Part shown: piece after piece, positions 40,043 through 51,705 of the stretch
How positions within the stretch are numbered: the stretch's first letter is position 1
Layout of the letters: each line of letters starts with the position of its first letter
Assembly (NCBI GenBank): GCA_030762175.1
Contig: CM060834.1
Span: 65,701,501 to 65,765,500, forward strand
Length of the DNA stretch: 64,000 bases
Source of the DNA: Metallyticus violacea
Taxonomy: Eukaryota > Arthropoda > Insecta > Mantodea > Metallyticidae
Direction of reading: 5' to 3'
Position numbers and translations under genes: made by a program
The notes under the pieces: generated by a model
What the model was told of the DNA's origin: nothing
Database searches by the model: none
The model's input: the letters and a program-made list of their open reading frames with translations, nothing else

Positions 40043-42406
40043 TTAACTTGTTCTCTTTCATTATACTAGTTTGATAGCCTTAGACAAGCATATTATGCGC
40101 AAAGAATCTCGAAAAGAAAAAAAATTTTTTTCGAAGTTTGGAAACTTCGTTAGAATCACTTTTTTTCCGTTCTTATTTGAGATAACTGGTTCTCTTTCAT
40201 TATACTAGTTTGATAGCCTCAGACAAGCATATAATGCGCAAAGAATCTGGAAAGGAAAAAAATTTTTTTTCGAAGTTTGGAAACTTCCTTAGAATCACTT
40301 TTTTTCCATTCTTATTTGAGATAACTTGTTCTCTTTCATTATACTTGTTTGATAGCCTCAGACAAGCATATTATGCGCAAAGAATTTCGAAAAGAAAAAA
40401 ATTTTATTTCGAAGTTTGGAAACTTCGTTAGAATCACTTTTTTTCCGTTCTTATTTAAGATTACTGGTTCTCTTTCATTATACTAGTTTGATAGCCTCAG
40501 ACAAGCATATTATGCGCAAAGAATGTCGAAAAGAAAAAAATTTTATTTCGAAGGTTTGAATATTCGTTAGAATCACTTTTTTTCCGTTCTTATTTGAGAT
40601 AACTGGTTCTCTTTCATTATACTACTTTGATAGCCTCAGAAAAGCATATTATGCGCAAAGAATCTCGAAAAGAAAAATATTTTTTTTCGAAGATTGGAAA
40701 CCTCGTTAGAATTACTTTTTTTCCGTTCTTATTTGAGATAACTGGTTCTCTTTCATTATACTAGTTTGATAGCCTCAGACAAGCATATTATGCGCAAAGA
40801 ATCTCGAAAAGAAAAAAATTTTTTTTCGAAGTTTGGAAACTTCCTTAGAATCACTTTTTTTCCATTCTTATTTGAGATAACTTGTTCTCTTTCATTATAC
40901 TAGTTTAATAGCCTTAGACAAGCATATTATGAGCAAAGAATCTCGAAAAGAAAAAAATTTTTTTTCGAAGTTTGGAAACTTCGTTAGAATCACTTTTTTT
41001 CCGTTCTTATTTGAGATAACTGGTTCTCTTTCATTATACTAGTTTGATAGCCTCAGACAAGCATATTATGCCCAAAGAATCTCGAAAAGAAAAAAATTTT
41101 TTTTCGAAGTTTGGAAACTTCCTTAGAATCACTTTTTTTCCATTCTTATTTGAGAAAACTTGTTCTCTTTCATTATACTTGTTTGATAGCCTTAGACAAG
41201 CATATTATGCGCAAAGAATCTCGAAAAGAAAAAAATTTTTTTTCGAAGTTTGGAAACTTCGTTAGATTCACTTTTTTTCCGTTCTTATTTAAGATTACTG
41301 GTTCTCGTTCATTATACTAGTTTGATAGCCTCAGACAAGCATATTATGCGCAAAGAATCTCGAAAAGAAAAAAATTTTTTTTCGAAGTTTGGAAACTTCG
41401 TTAGAATCACTTTTTTTCCGTTCTTATTTGAGATAACTTGTTCTCTTTCATTATACTTGTTTGATAGCCTTAGACAAGCATATTATGCGCAAAGAATCTC
41501 GAAAAGAAAAAAATTTTTTTTCGAAGTTTGGAAACTTCCTTAGAATCACTTTTTTTCCATTCTTATTTGAGATAACTTGTTCTCTTTCATTATACTAGTT
41601 TGATAGCCTCAGACAAGCATATTATGCGCAAAGAATCTCGAAAAGAAAAAAATTTTTTTTCGAAGTTTGGAATCTTCCTTAGAATCACTTTTTTTCCATT
41701 CTTATTTGAGATAACTTGTTCTGTTTCATTATACTAGTTTGATAGCCTTAGACAAGCATATTATGCGCAAAGAATCTCGAAAAGAAAAAAAATTTTTTTC
41801 GAAGTTTGGAAACTTCGTTAGAATCACTTTTTTTCCGTTCTTATTTGAAATAACTGGTTCTCTTTCATTATACTAGTTTGATAGCCTTAGACAAGCATAT
41901 TATGCGCAAAGAATCTCGAAAAGAAAAAAATTTTTTTTCGAAGTTTGGAAACTACGTTAGAATCACTTTTTTTCCGTTCTTATTTGAGATAACTGGTTCT
42001 CTTTCATTATACTAGTTTGATAGCCTCAGAAAAGCATAGATGTGCGCAAAGAATCTCGAAAAGAAAAAAATTTTTTTTCGAAGTTTGAAAACTTCGTTAG
42101 AATCACTTTTTTTCCGTTCTTATTTGAGATAACTGGTTCTCTTTCATTATACTAGTTTGATAGCCTCAGACAAGCATATTATGCGCAAAGAATCTCGAAA
42201 AGAAAAAAATTTTTTTTCGAAGTTTGGAAACTTACTTAGAATCACTTTTTTTCCATTCTTATTTGAGATAACTTGTTCTCTTTCATTATACTTGTTTGAT
42301 AGCCTTAGACAAGCATATTATGCGCAAAGAATCTCGAAAAGAAAAAAATTTTTTTTCGAAGTTTGGAAACTTCGTTAGAATCACTTTTTTTCCGTTCTTA
42401 TTTAAG
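40043..42406 (+). repeat. 2364-bp (17-monomer) higher-order unit, copy 2 of 2 (in superblock B)
   Basis: This is a direct duplicate at an offset of 2364 bp. It is followed by TTTAAGATTACTGG, as at the end of the second unit in superblock A. The marker CTGGAAAGG is at 40247 and GCATAGATG at 42034. One private change is TATGAGCAAAG near 40930. Confidence 0.88.
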
Positions 42407-45400
42407 ATTACTGGTTCTCTTTCATTATACTAGTTTGATAGCCTCAGACAAGCATATTATGCGCAAAGAATCTCGAAAAGAAAAAATTTTTTTTTCGAAG
42501 TTTGGAAACTTCGTTAGAATCACTTTTTTTCCGTTCTTATTTGAGATAACTTGTTCTCTTTCATTATACTAGTTTGATAGCCTTAGACAAGCATATTATG
42601 CGCAAAGAATCTCGAAAGGAAAAAAATTTTTTTTCGAAGTTTGGAAACTTCGTTAGAATCACTTTTTTTCCGTTCTTATTTGAGATAACTGGTTCTCTTT
42701 CATTATACTTGTTTGATAGCCTGAGACAGGCATATTATGCGCAAAGAATCTCGAAAAGAAAAAAATTTTTTTTCGAAGTTTGGAAACTACCTTAGAATCA
42801 CTTTTTTTCCGTTCTTATTTGAGATAACTTGTTCTCTTTCATTATACTAGTTTGATAGCCTTAGACAAGCATATTATGCGCAAAGAATCTCGAAAAGAAA
42901 AAAATTTTTTTTCGAAGTTTGGAAACTTCGTTAGAATCACTTTTTTTCCATTCTTATTTGAGATAACTTGTTCTCTTTCATTATACTTGTTTGATAGCCT
43001 GAGACAAGCATATTATGCGCAAAGAATCTCGAAAAGAAAAAAGTTTTTTTTCGAAGTTTGGAAACTACCTTAGAATCACTTTTTTTCCATTCTTATTTGA
43101 GATAACTTGTTCTCTTTCATTATACTAGTTTGATAGCCTCAGACAAGCATATTATGCGCAAAGAATCTCGAAAAGAAAAAAATTTTTTTTCGAAGTTTGG
43201 AAACTTCGTTAGAATCACTTTTTTTCCGTTCTTATTTAAGTTAACTTGTTCTCTTTCATTATACTAGTTTGATATCTTTAGACAAGCATATTATGCGCAA
43301 AGAATCTCGAAAAGAAAAAAATTATTTTTCGAAGTTTGGAAACTTCGTTAGAATCACTTTTTTTCCGTTCTTATTTGAGATAACTGGTTCTCTTTCATTA
43401 TACTAGTTTGATAGCCTCAGACAAGCATATTATGCGCAAAGAATCTCGAAAAGAAAAAAATTTTTTTTCGAAGTTTGGAAACTTCGTTAGAATCACTTTT
43501 TTTCCGTTCTTATTTAAGATTACTGGTTCTCTTTCATTATACTACTTTGATAGCCTCAGACAAGCATATTATGCGCAAAGAATCTCGAAAAGAAAAAAAT
43601 TTTTTTTCGAAGTTTGGAAACTTCGTTAGAATCACTTTTTTTCCGTTCTTATTTGAGATAACTTGTTCTCTTTCATTATACTTGTTTGATAGCCTTAGAC
43701 AAGCATATTATGCGCAAAGAATCTCGAAAAGAAAAAAATTTTTTTTCGAAGTTTGGAAACTTCCTTAGAATCACTTTTTTTCCATTCTTATTTGAGATAA
43801 CTTGTTCTCTTTCATTATACTAGTTTGATAGCCTCAGACAAGCATATTATGCGCAAAGAATCTCGAAAAGAAAAAAATTTTTTTTCGAAGTTTGGAATCT
43901 TCCTTAGAATCACTTTTTTTCCATTCTTATTTGAGATAACTTGTTCTCTTTCATTATACTAGTTTGATAGCCTCAGACAAGCATATTATGCGCAAAGAAT
44001 CTCGAAAAGAAAAAAATTTTTTTTCGAAGTTTGGAATCTTCCTTAGAATCACTTTTTTTCCATTCTTATTTGAGATAACTTGTTCTGTTTCATTATACTA
44101 GTTTGATAGCCTTAGACAAGCATATTATGCGCAAAGAATCTCGAAAAGAAAAAATTTTTTTTCGAAGTTTGGAAACTTCGTTAGAATCACTTTTTTTCCG
44201 TTATTATTTAAGATAACTTGTTCTCTTTCATTATACTAGTTTGATCGCCTTAGACAAGCATATTATGCGCAAAGAATCTCGAAAAGAAAAAAATTTTTTT
44301 TTGAAGTTTGGAAACTTCGTTAGAATCACTTTTTTTCCGTTCTTATTTGAAATAACTGGTTTTCTTTCATTATACTAGTTTGATAGCCTTAGACAAGCAT
44401 ATTATGCGCAAAGAATCTCGAAAAGAAAAAAATTTTTTTTCGAAGTTTGGAAACTTCGTTAGAATCACTTTTTTTCCATTCTTATTTGAGATAACTTGTT
44501 CTCTTTCATTATACTTGTTTGATAGCCTGAGACAAGCCTATTATGCGCAAAGAATCTCGAAAAGAAAAAAATTTTTTTTCGAAGTTTGGAAACTACCTTA
44601 GAATCACTTTTTTTCCATTCTTATTTGAGATAACTTGTTCTCTTTCATTATACTAGTTTGATAGCCTCAGACAAGCATATTATGCGCAAAGAATCTCGAA
44701 AAGAAAAAAATTTTTTTTCGAAGTTTGGAAACTTCGTTAGAATCACTTTTTTTCCGTTCTTATTTAAGTTAACTTGTTCTCTTTCATTATACTAGTTTGA
44801 TAGCCTCAGAAAAGCATAGATGTGCGCAAAGAATCTCGAAAAGAAAAAAATTTTTTTTCGAAGTTTGAAAACTTCGTTAGAATCACTTTTTTTCCGTTCT
44901 TATTTGAGATAACTGGTTCTCTTTCATTATACTAGTTTGATAGCCTCAGACAAGCATAATATGCGCAAAGAATCTCGAAAAGAAAAAAATTTTTTTTCGA
45001 AGTTTGGAAACTTACTTAGAATCACTTTTTTTCCATTCTTATTTGAGATAACTTGTTCTCTTTCATTATACTTGTTTGATAGCCTTAGACAAGCATATTA
45101 TGCGCAAAGAATCTCGAAAAGAAAAAAATTTTTTTTCGAAGTTTGGAAACTTCGTTAGAATCACTTTTTTTCCGTTCTTATTTCAGATTACTGGTTCTCT
45201 TTCATTATACTAGTTTGATAGCCTCAGACAAGCATATTATGCGCAAAGAATCTCGAAAAGAAAAAATTTTTTTTTCGAAGTTTGGAAACTTCGTTAGAAT
45301 CACTTTTTTTCCGTTCTTATTTGAGATAACTTGTTCTCTTTCATTATACTAGTTTGATAGTCTTAGACAAGCATATTATGCGCAAAGAATCTCGAAAGGA

Positions 45401-45869
45401 AAAAAATTTTTTTTCGAAGTTTGGAAACTTCGTTAGAATCACTTTTTTTCCGTTCTTATTTGAGATAACTTGTTCTCTTTCATTATACTAGTTTGATAGC
45501 CTTAGACAAGCATATTATGCGCAAAGAATCTCGAAAAGAAAAAAATTTTTTTTCGAAGTTTGGAAACTTCGATAGAATCACTTTTTTTCCATTCTTATTT
45601 GAGATAACTTGTTCTCTTTCATTATACTTGTTTGATAGCCTGAGACAAGCATATTATGCGCAAAGAATCTCGAAAAGAAAAAAGTTTTTTTTCGAAGTTT
45701 GGAAACTACCTTAGAATCACTTTTTTTCCATTCTTATTTGAGATAACTTGTTCTCTTTCATTATACTAGTTTGATAGCCTCAGACAAGCATATTATGCGC
45801 AAAGAATCTCGAAAAGAAAAAAATTTTTTTTCGAAGTTTGGAAACTTCGTTAGAATCACTTTTTTTCTG

Positions 45870-48787
45870 TTCTTATTTGAGATAACTGGTTCTCTTTCAT
45901 TATACTAGTTTGATAGCCTCAGACAAGCATATTATGCGCAAAGAATCTCGAAAAGAAAAAAATTTTTTTTCGAAGTTTGGAAACTTCGTTAGAATCACTT
46001 TTTTTCCGTTCTTATTTAAGATTACTGGTTCTCTTTCATTATACTAGTTTGATAGCCTCAGACAAGCATATTATGCGCAAAGAATCTCGAAAAGAAAAAA
46101 ATTTTTTTTCGAAGTTTGGAAACTTCGTTAGAATCACTTTTTTCCCGTTCTTATTTGAGATAACTTGTTCTCTTTCATTATACTTGTTTGATAGCCTTAG
46201 ACAAGCATATTATGCGCAAAGAATCTCGAAAAGAAAAAAATTTTTTTTCGAAGTTTGGAAACTTCCTTAGAATCACTTTTTTTCCATTCTTATTTGAGAT
46301 AACTTGTTCTCTTTCATTATACTAGTTTGATAGCCTCAGACAAGCATATTATGCGCAAAGAATCTCGAAAAGAAAAAAATTTTTTTTCGAAGTTTGGAAT
46401 CTTCCTTAGAATCACTTTTTTTCCATTCTTATTTGAGATAACTTGTTCTCTTTCATTATACTAGTTTGATAGCCTCAGACAAGCATATTATGCGCAAAGA
46501 ATCTCGAAAAGAAAAAAATTTTTTTTCGAAGTTTGGAATCTTCCTTAGAATCACTTTTTTTCCATTCTTATTTGAGATAACTGGTTCTCTTTCATTATAC
46601 TAGTTTGATAGCCTTAGACAAGCATATTATGCGCAAAGAATCTCGAAAAGAAAAAAATTTTTTTTCGAAGTTTGGAAACTTCGTTAGAATCACTTTTTTT
46701 CCGTTCTTATTTGAGATAACTGGTTCTCTTTCATTATACTAGTTTGATAGCCTCAGAAAAGCATAGATGTGCGCAAAGAATCTCGAAAAGAAAAAAATTT
46801 TTTTTCGAAGTTTGGAAACTTCGTTAGAATCACTTTTTTTCCATTCTTATTTGAGATAACTTGTTCTCTTTCATTATACTTGTTTGATAGCCTGAGACAA
46901 GCCTATTATGCGCAAAGAATCTCGAAAAGAAAAAATTTTTTTTTGAAGTTTGGAAACTACCTTAGAATCACTTTTTTTCCATTCTTATTTGAGATAACTT
47001 GTTCTCTTTCATTATACTAGTTTGATAGCCTCAGACAAGCATATTGTGCGCAAAGAATCTCGAAAAGAAAAAAATTTTTTTTCGAAGTTTGGAAACTTCG
47101 TTAGAATGACTTTTTTTCCGTTCTTATTTAAGTTAACTTGTTCTCTTTCATTATACTAGTTTGATAGCCTTAGACAAGCATATTATGCGCAAAGAATCTC
47201 GAAAAGAAAAAAATTTTTTTTCGAAGTTTGGAAACTTCGTTAGAATCACTTTTTTTCCGTTCTTATTTGAGATAACTGGTTCTCTTTCATTATACTAGTT
47301 TGATAGCCTCAGACAAGCATATAATGCGCAAAGAATCTGGAAAGGAAAAAAATTTTTTTTCGAAGTTTGGAAACTTCCTAAGAATCACTTTTTTTCCATT
47401 CTTATTTGAGATAACTTGTTCTCTTTCATTATACTTGTTTGATAGCCTCAGACAAGCATATTATGCGCAAAGAATTTCGAAAAGAAAAAAATTTTATTTC
47501 GAAGTTTGGAAACTTCGTTAGAATCACTTTTTTTCCGTTCTTATTTAAGATTACTGGTTCTCTTTCATTATACTAGTTTGATAGCCTTAGACAAGCATAT
47601 TATGCGCAAAGAATCTCGAAAAGAAAAAAATTTTTTTTCGAAGTTTGGAAACTTCGTTAGAATCACTTTTTTTCCGTTCTTATTTAAGATAACTTGTTCT
47701 CTTTCATTATACTAGTTTGATAGCCTTAGACAAGCATATTATGCGCAAAGAATCTCCAAAAGAAAAAAAAATTTTTTCGAAGTTTGGAAACTTCGTTAGA
47801 ATCACTTTTTTTCCGTTCTTATTTGAGATAACTGGTTCTCTTTCATTATACTAGTTTGATAGCCTCAGACAAGCATATTATGCGCAAAGAATCTCGAAAA
47901 GAAAAAAATTTTTTTTCGAAGTTTGGAAACTTCCTTAGAATCACTTTTTTTCCATTCTTATTTGAGATAACTTGTTCTCTTTCATTATACTTGTTTGATA
48001 GCCTTAGACAAGCATATTATGCACAAAGAATCTCGAAAAGAAAAAAATTTTTTTTCGAAGTTTGGAAACTTCGTTGGAATCACATTTTTCCGTTCTTATT
48101 TAAGATTACTGGTTCTCTTTCATTATACTAGTTTGATAGCCTCAGACAAGCATATTATGCGCAAAGAATGTCGAAAAGAAAAAAATTTTTTTTCGAAGTT
48201 TGGAAACTTCGTTAGAATCACTTTTTTTCCGTTCTTATTTAAGATTACTGGTTCTCTTTCATTATACTAGTTTGATAGCCTCAGACAAGCATATTATGCG
48301 CAAAGAATCTCGAAAAGAAAAAAATTTTTTTTCGAAGTTTGGAAACTTCGTTAGAATCACTTTTTTTCCGTTCTTATTTGAGATAACTTGTTCTCTTTCA
48401 TTATACTAGTTTGATAGCCTTAGACCAACATATTATGCGCAAAGAATCTCGAAAAGAAAAAAATTTTTTTTCGAAGTTTGGAAACTTCCTTAGAATCACT
48501 TTTTTTCCATTCTTATTTGAGATAACTTGTTCTCTTTCAATATACTTGTTTGATAGCCTTAGACAAGCATATTATGCGCAAAGAATCTCGAAAAGAAAAA
48601 ATTTTTTTTTCGAAGTTTGGAAACTTCCTTAGAATCACTTTTTTTCCATTCTTATTTGAGATAACTTGTTCTCTTTCATTATACTAGTTTGATAGCCTCA
48701 GACAAGCATATTATGCACAAAGAATCTCCAAAAGAAAAAAATTTTTTTTCGAAGTTTGGAATCTTCCTTAGAATCACTTTTTTTCCA
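45870..48787 (+). repeat. 2918-bp (21-monomer) higher-order unit, copy 1 of 2
   Basis: The sequence from 45870 recurs from 48788 at a constant offset of 2918 bp. The left limit is the difference CTGTTC (45867-45872) against CCATTC at the start of copy 2. The unit joins the tail of superblock B (up to about 47.1 kb) to a segment matching 33.7-34.8 kb (offset 14038), so it straddles a recombination join. Private differences include TTTCCCGTTC near 46141 and CTTCCTAAG near 47385. Confidence 0.9.
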
Positions 48788-51705
48788 TTCTTATTTGAGA
48801 TAACTGGTTCTCTTTCATTATACTAGTTTGATAGCCTCAGACAAGCATATTATGCGCAAAGAATCTCGAAAAGAAAAAAATTTTTTTTCGAAGTTTGGAA
48901 ACTTCGTTAGAATCACTTTTTTTCCGTTCTTATTTAAGATTACTGGTTCTCTTTCATTATACTAGTTTGATAGCCTCAGACAAGCATATTATGCGCAAAG
49001 AATCTCGAAAAGAAAAAAATTTTTTTTCGAAGTTTGGAAACTTCGTTAGAATCACTTTTTTTCCGTTCTTATTTGAGATAACTTGTTCTCTTTCATTATA
49101 CTTGTTTGATAGCCTTAGACAAGCATATTATGCGCAAAGAATCTCGAAAAGAAAAAAATTTTTTTTCGAAGTTTGGAAACTTCCTTAGAATCACTTTTTT
49201 TCCATTCTTATTTGAGATAACTTGTTCTCTTTCATTATACTAGTTTGATAGCCTCAGACAAGCATATTATGCGCAAAGAATCTCGAAAAGAAAAAAATTT
49301 TTTTTCGAAGTTTGGAATCTTCCTTAGAATCACTTTTTTTCCATTCTTATTTGAGATAACTTGTTCTCTTTCATTATACTAGTTTGATAGCCTCAGACAA
49401 GCATATTATGCGCAAAGAATCTCGAAAAGAAAAAAATTTTTTTTCGAAGTTTGGAATCTTCCTTAGAATCACTTTTTTTCCATTCTTATTTGAGATAACT
49501 GGTTCTCTTTCATTATACTAGTTTGATAGCCTTAGACAAGCATATTATGCGCAAAGAATCTCGAAAAGAAAAAAATTTTTTTTCGAAGTTTGGAAACTTC
49601 GTTAGAATCACTTTTTTTCCGTTCTTATTTGAGATAACTGGTTCTCTTTCATTATACTAGTTTGATAGCCTCAGAAAAGCATAGATGTGCGCAAAGAATC
49701 TCGAAAAGAAAAAAATTTTTTTTCGAAGTTTGGAAACTTCGTTAGAATCACTTTTTTTCCATTCTTATTTGAGATAACTTGTTCTCTTTCATTATACTTG
49801 TTTGATAGCCTGAGACAAGCCTATTATGCGCAAAGAATCTCGAAAAGAAAAAATTTTTTTTTGAAGTTTGGAAACTACCTTAGAATCACTTTTTTTCCAT
49901 TCTTATTTGAGATAACTTGTTCTCTTTCATTATACTAGTTTGATAGCCTCAGACAAGCATATTGTGCGCAAAGAATCTCGAAAAGAAAAAAATTTTTTTT
50001 CGAAGTTTGGAAACTTCGTTAGAATGACTTTTTTTCCGTTCTTATTTAAGTTAACTTGTTCTCTTTCATTATACTAGTTTGATAGCCTTAGACAAGCATA
50101 TTATGCGCAAAGAATCTCGAAAAGAAAAAAATTTTTTTTCGAAGTTTGGAAACTTCGTTAGAATCACTTTTTTTCCGTTCTTATTTGAGATAACTGGTTC
50201 TCTTTCATTATACTAGTTTGATAGCCTCAGACAAGCATATAATGCGCAAAGAATCTGGAAAGGAAAAAAATTTTTTTTCGAAGTTTGGAAACTTCCTTAG
50301 AATCACTTTTTTTCCATTCTTATTTGAGATAACTTGTTCTCTTTCATTATACTTGTTTGATAGCCTCAGACAAGCATATTATGCGCAAAGAATTTCGAAA
50401 AGAAAAAAATTTTATTTCGAAGTTTGGAAACTTCGTTAGAATCACTTTTTTTCCGTTCTTATTTAAGATTACTGGTTCTCTTTCATTATACTAGTTTGAT
50501 AGCCTTAGACAAGCATATTATGCGCAAAGAATCTCGAAAAGAAAAAAATTTTTTTTCGAAGTTTGGAAACTTCGTTAGAATCACTTTTTTTCCGTTCTTA
50601 TTTAAGATAACTTGTTCTCTTTCATTATACTAGTTTGATAGCCTTAGACAAGCATATTATGCGCAAAGAATCTCCAAAAGAAAAAAAAATTTTTTCGAAG
50701 TTTGGAAACTTCGTTAGAATCACTTTTTTTCCGTTCTTATTTGAGATAACTGGTTCTCTTTCATTATACTAGTTTGATAGCCTCAGACAAGCATATTATG
50801 CGCAAAGAATCTCGAAAAGAAAAAAATTTTTTTTCGAAGTTTGGAAACTTCCTTTGAATCACTTTTTTTCCATTCTTATTTGAGATAACTTGTTCTCTTT
50901 CATTATACTTGTTTGATAGCCTTAGACAAGCATATTATGCACAAAGAATCTCGAAAAGAAAAAAATTTTTTTTCGAAGTTTGGAAACTTCGTTGGAATCA
51001 CATTTTTCCGTTCTTATTTAAGATTACTGGTTCTCTTTCATTATACTAGTTTGATAGCCTCAGACAAGCATATTATGCGCAAAGAATGTCGAAAAGAAAA
51101 AAATTTTTTTTCGAAGTTTGGAAACTTCGTTAGAATCACTTTTTTTCCGTTCTTATTTAAGATTACTGGTTCTCTTTCATTATACTAGTTTGATAGCCTC
51201 AGACAAGCATATTATGCGCAAAGAATCTCGAAAAGAAAAAAATTTTTTTTCGAAGTTTGGAAACTTCGTTAGAATCACTTTTTTTCCGTTCTTATTTGAG
51301 ATAACTTGTTCTCTTTCATTATACTAGTTTGATAGCCTTAGACCAACATATTATGCGCAAAGAATCTCGAAAAGAAAAAAATTTTTTTTCGAAGTTTGGA
51401 AACTTCCTTAGAATCACTTTTTTTCCATTCTTATTTGAGATAACTTGTTCTCTTTCAATATACTTGTTTGATAGCCTTAGACAAGCATATTATGCGCAAA
51501 GAATCTCGAAAAGAAAAAATTTTTTTTTCGAAGTTTGGAAACTTCCTTAGAATCACTTTTTTTCCATTCTTATTTGAGATAACTTGTTCTCTTTCATTAT
51601 ACTAGTTTGATAGCCTCAGACAAGCATATTATGCACAAAGAATCTCCAAAAGAAAAAAATTTTTTTTCGAAGTTTGGAATCTTCCTTAGAATCACTTTTT
51701 TTCCA
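48788..51705 (+). repeat. 2918-bp (21-monomer) higher-order unit, copy 2 of 2
   Basis: This is a direct duplicate of 45870-48787. It shares rare marks such as TTAGACCAACATATT (48424 and 51342), GAATGAC (47105 and 50023) and CATATTGTGCG (47040 and 49958). One private change is CCTTTGAATC near 50863. The downstream half of this copy continues into superblock C. Confidence 0.9.

Larger units (their letters stand above)
28483..47093 (+). repeat. Superblock copy B (~18.6 kb)
   Basis: This is a higher-order copy of 1-18.75 kb in the same monomer order, with scattered substitutions such as TTTTCTTTCG near 28873, GCGAAAAG near 29126 and CATAATATGCG near 44955. Compared with copy A it lacks three monomers near 31.7 kb, has one more near 35.7 kb and one more near 40.1 kb. 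Its own ~3.9-kb pair and its own pair of 16/17-mer units are retained. That the internal duplications are shared shows they arose before the superblock was duplicated, or were exchanged afterwards. Confidence 0.92.
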
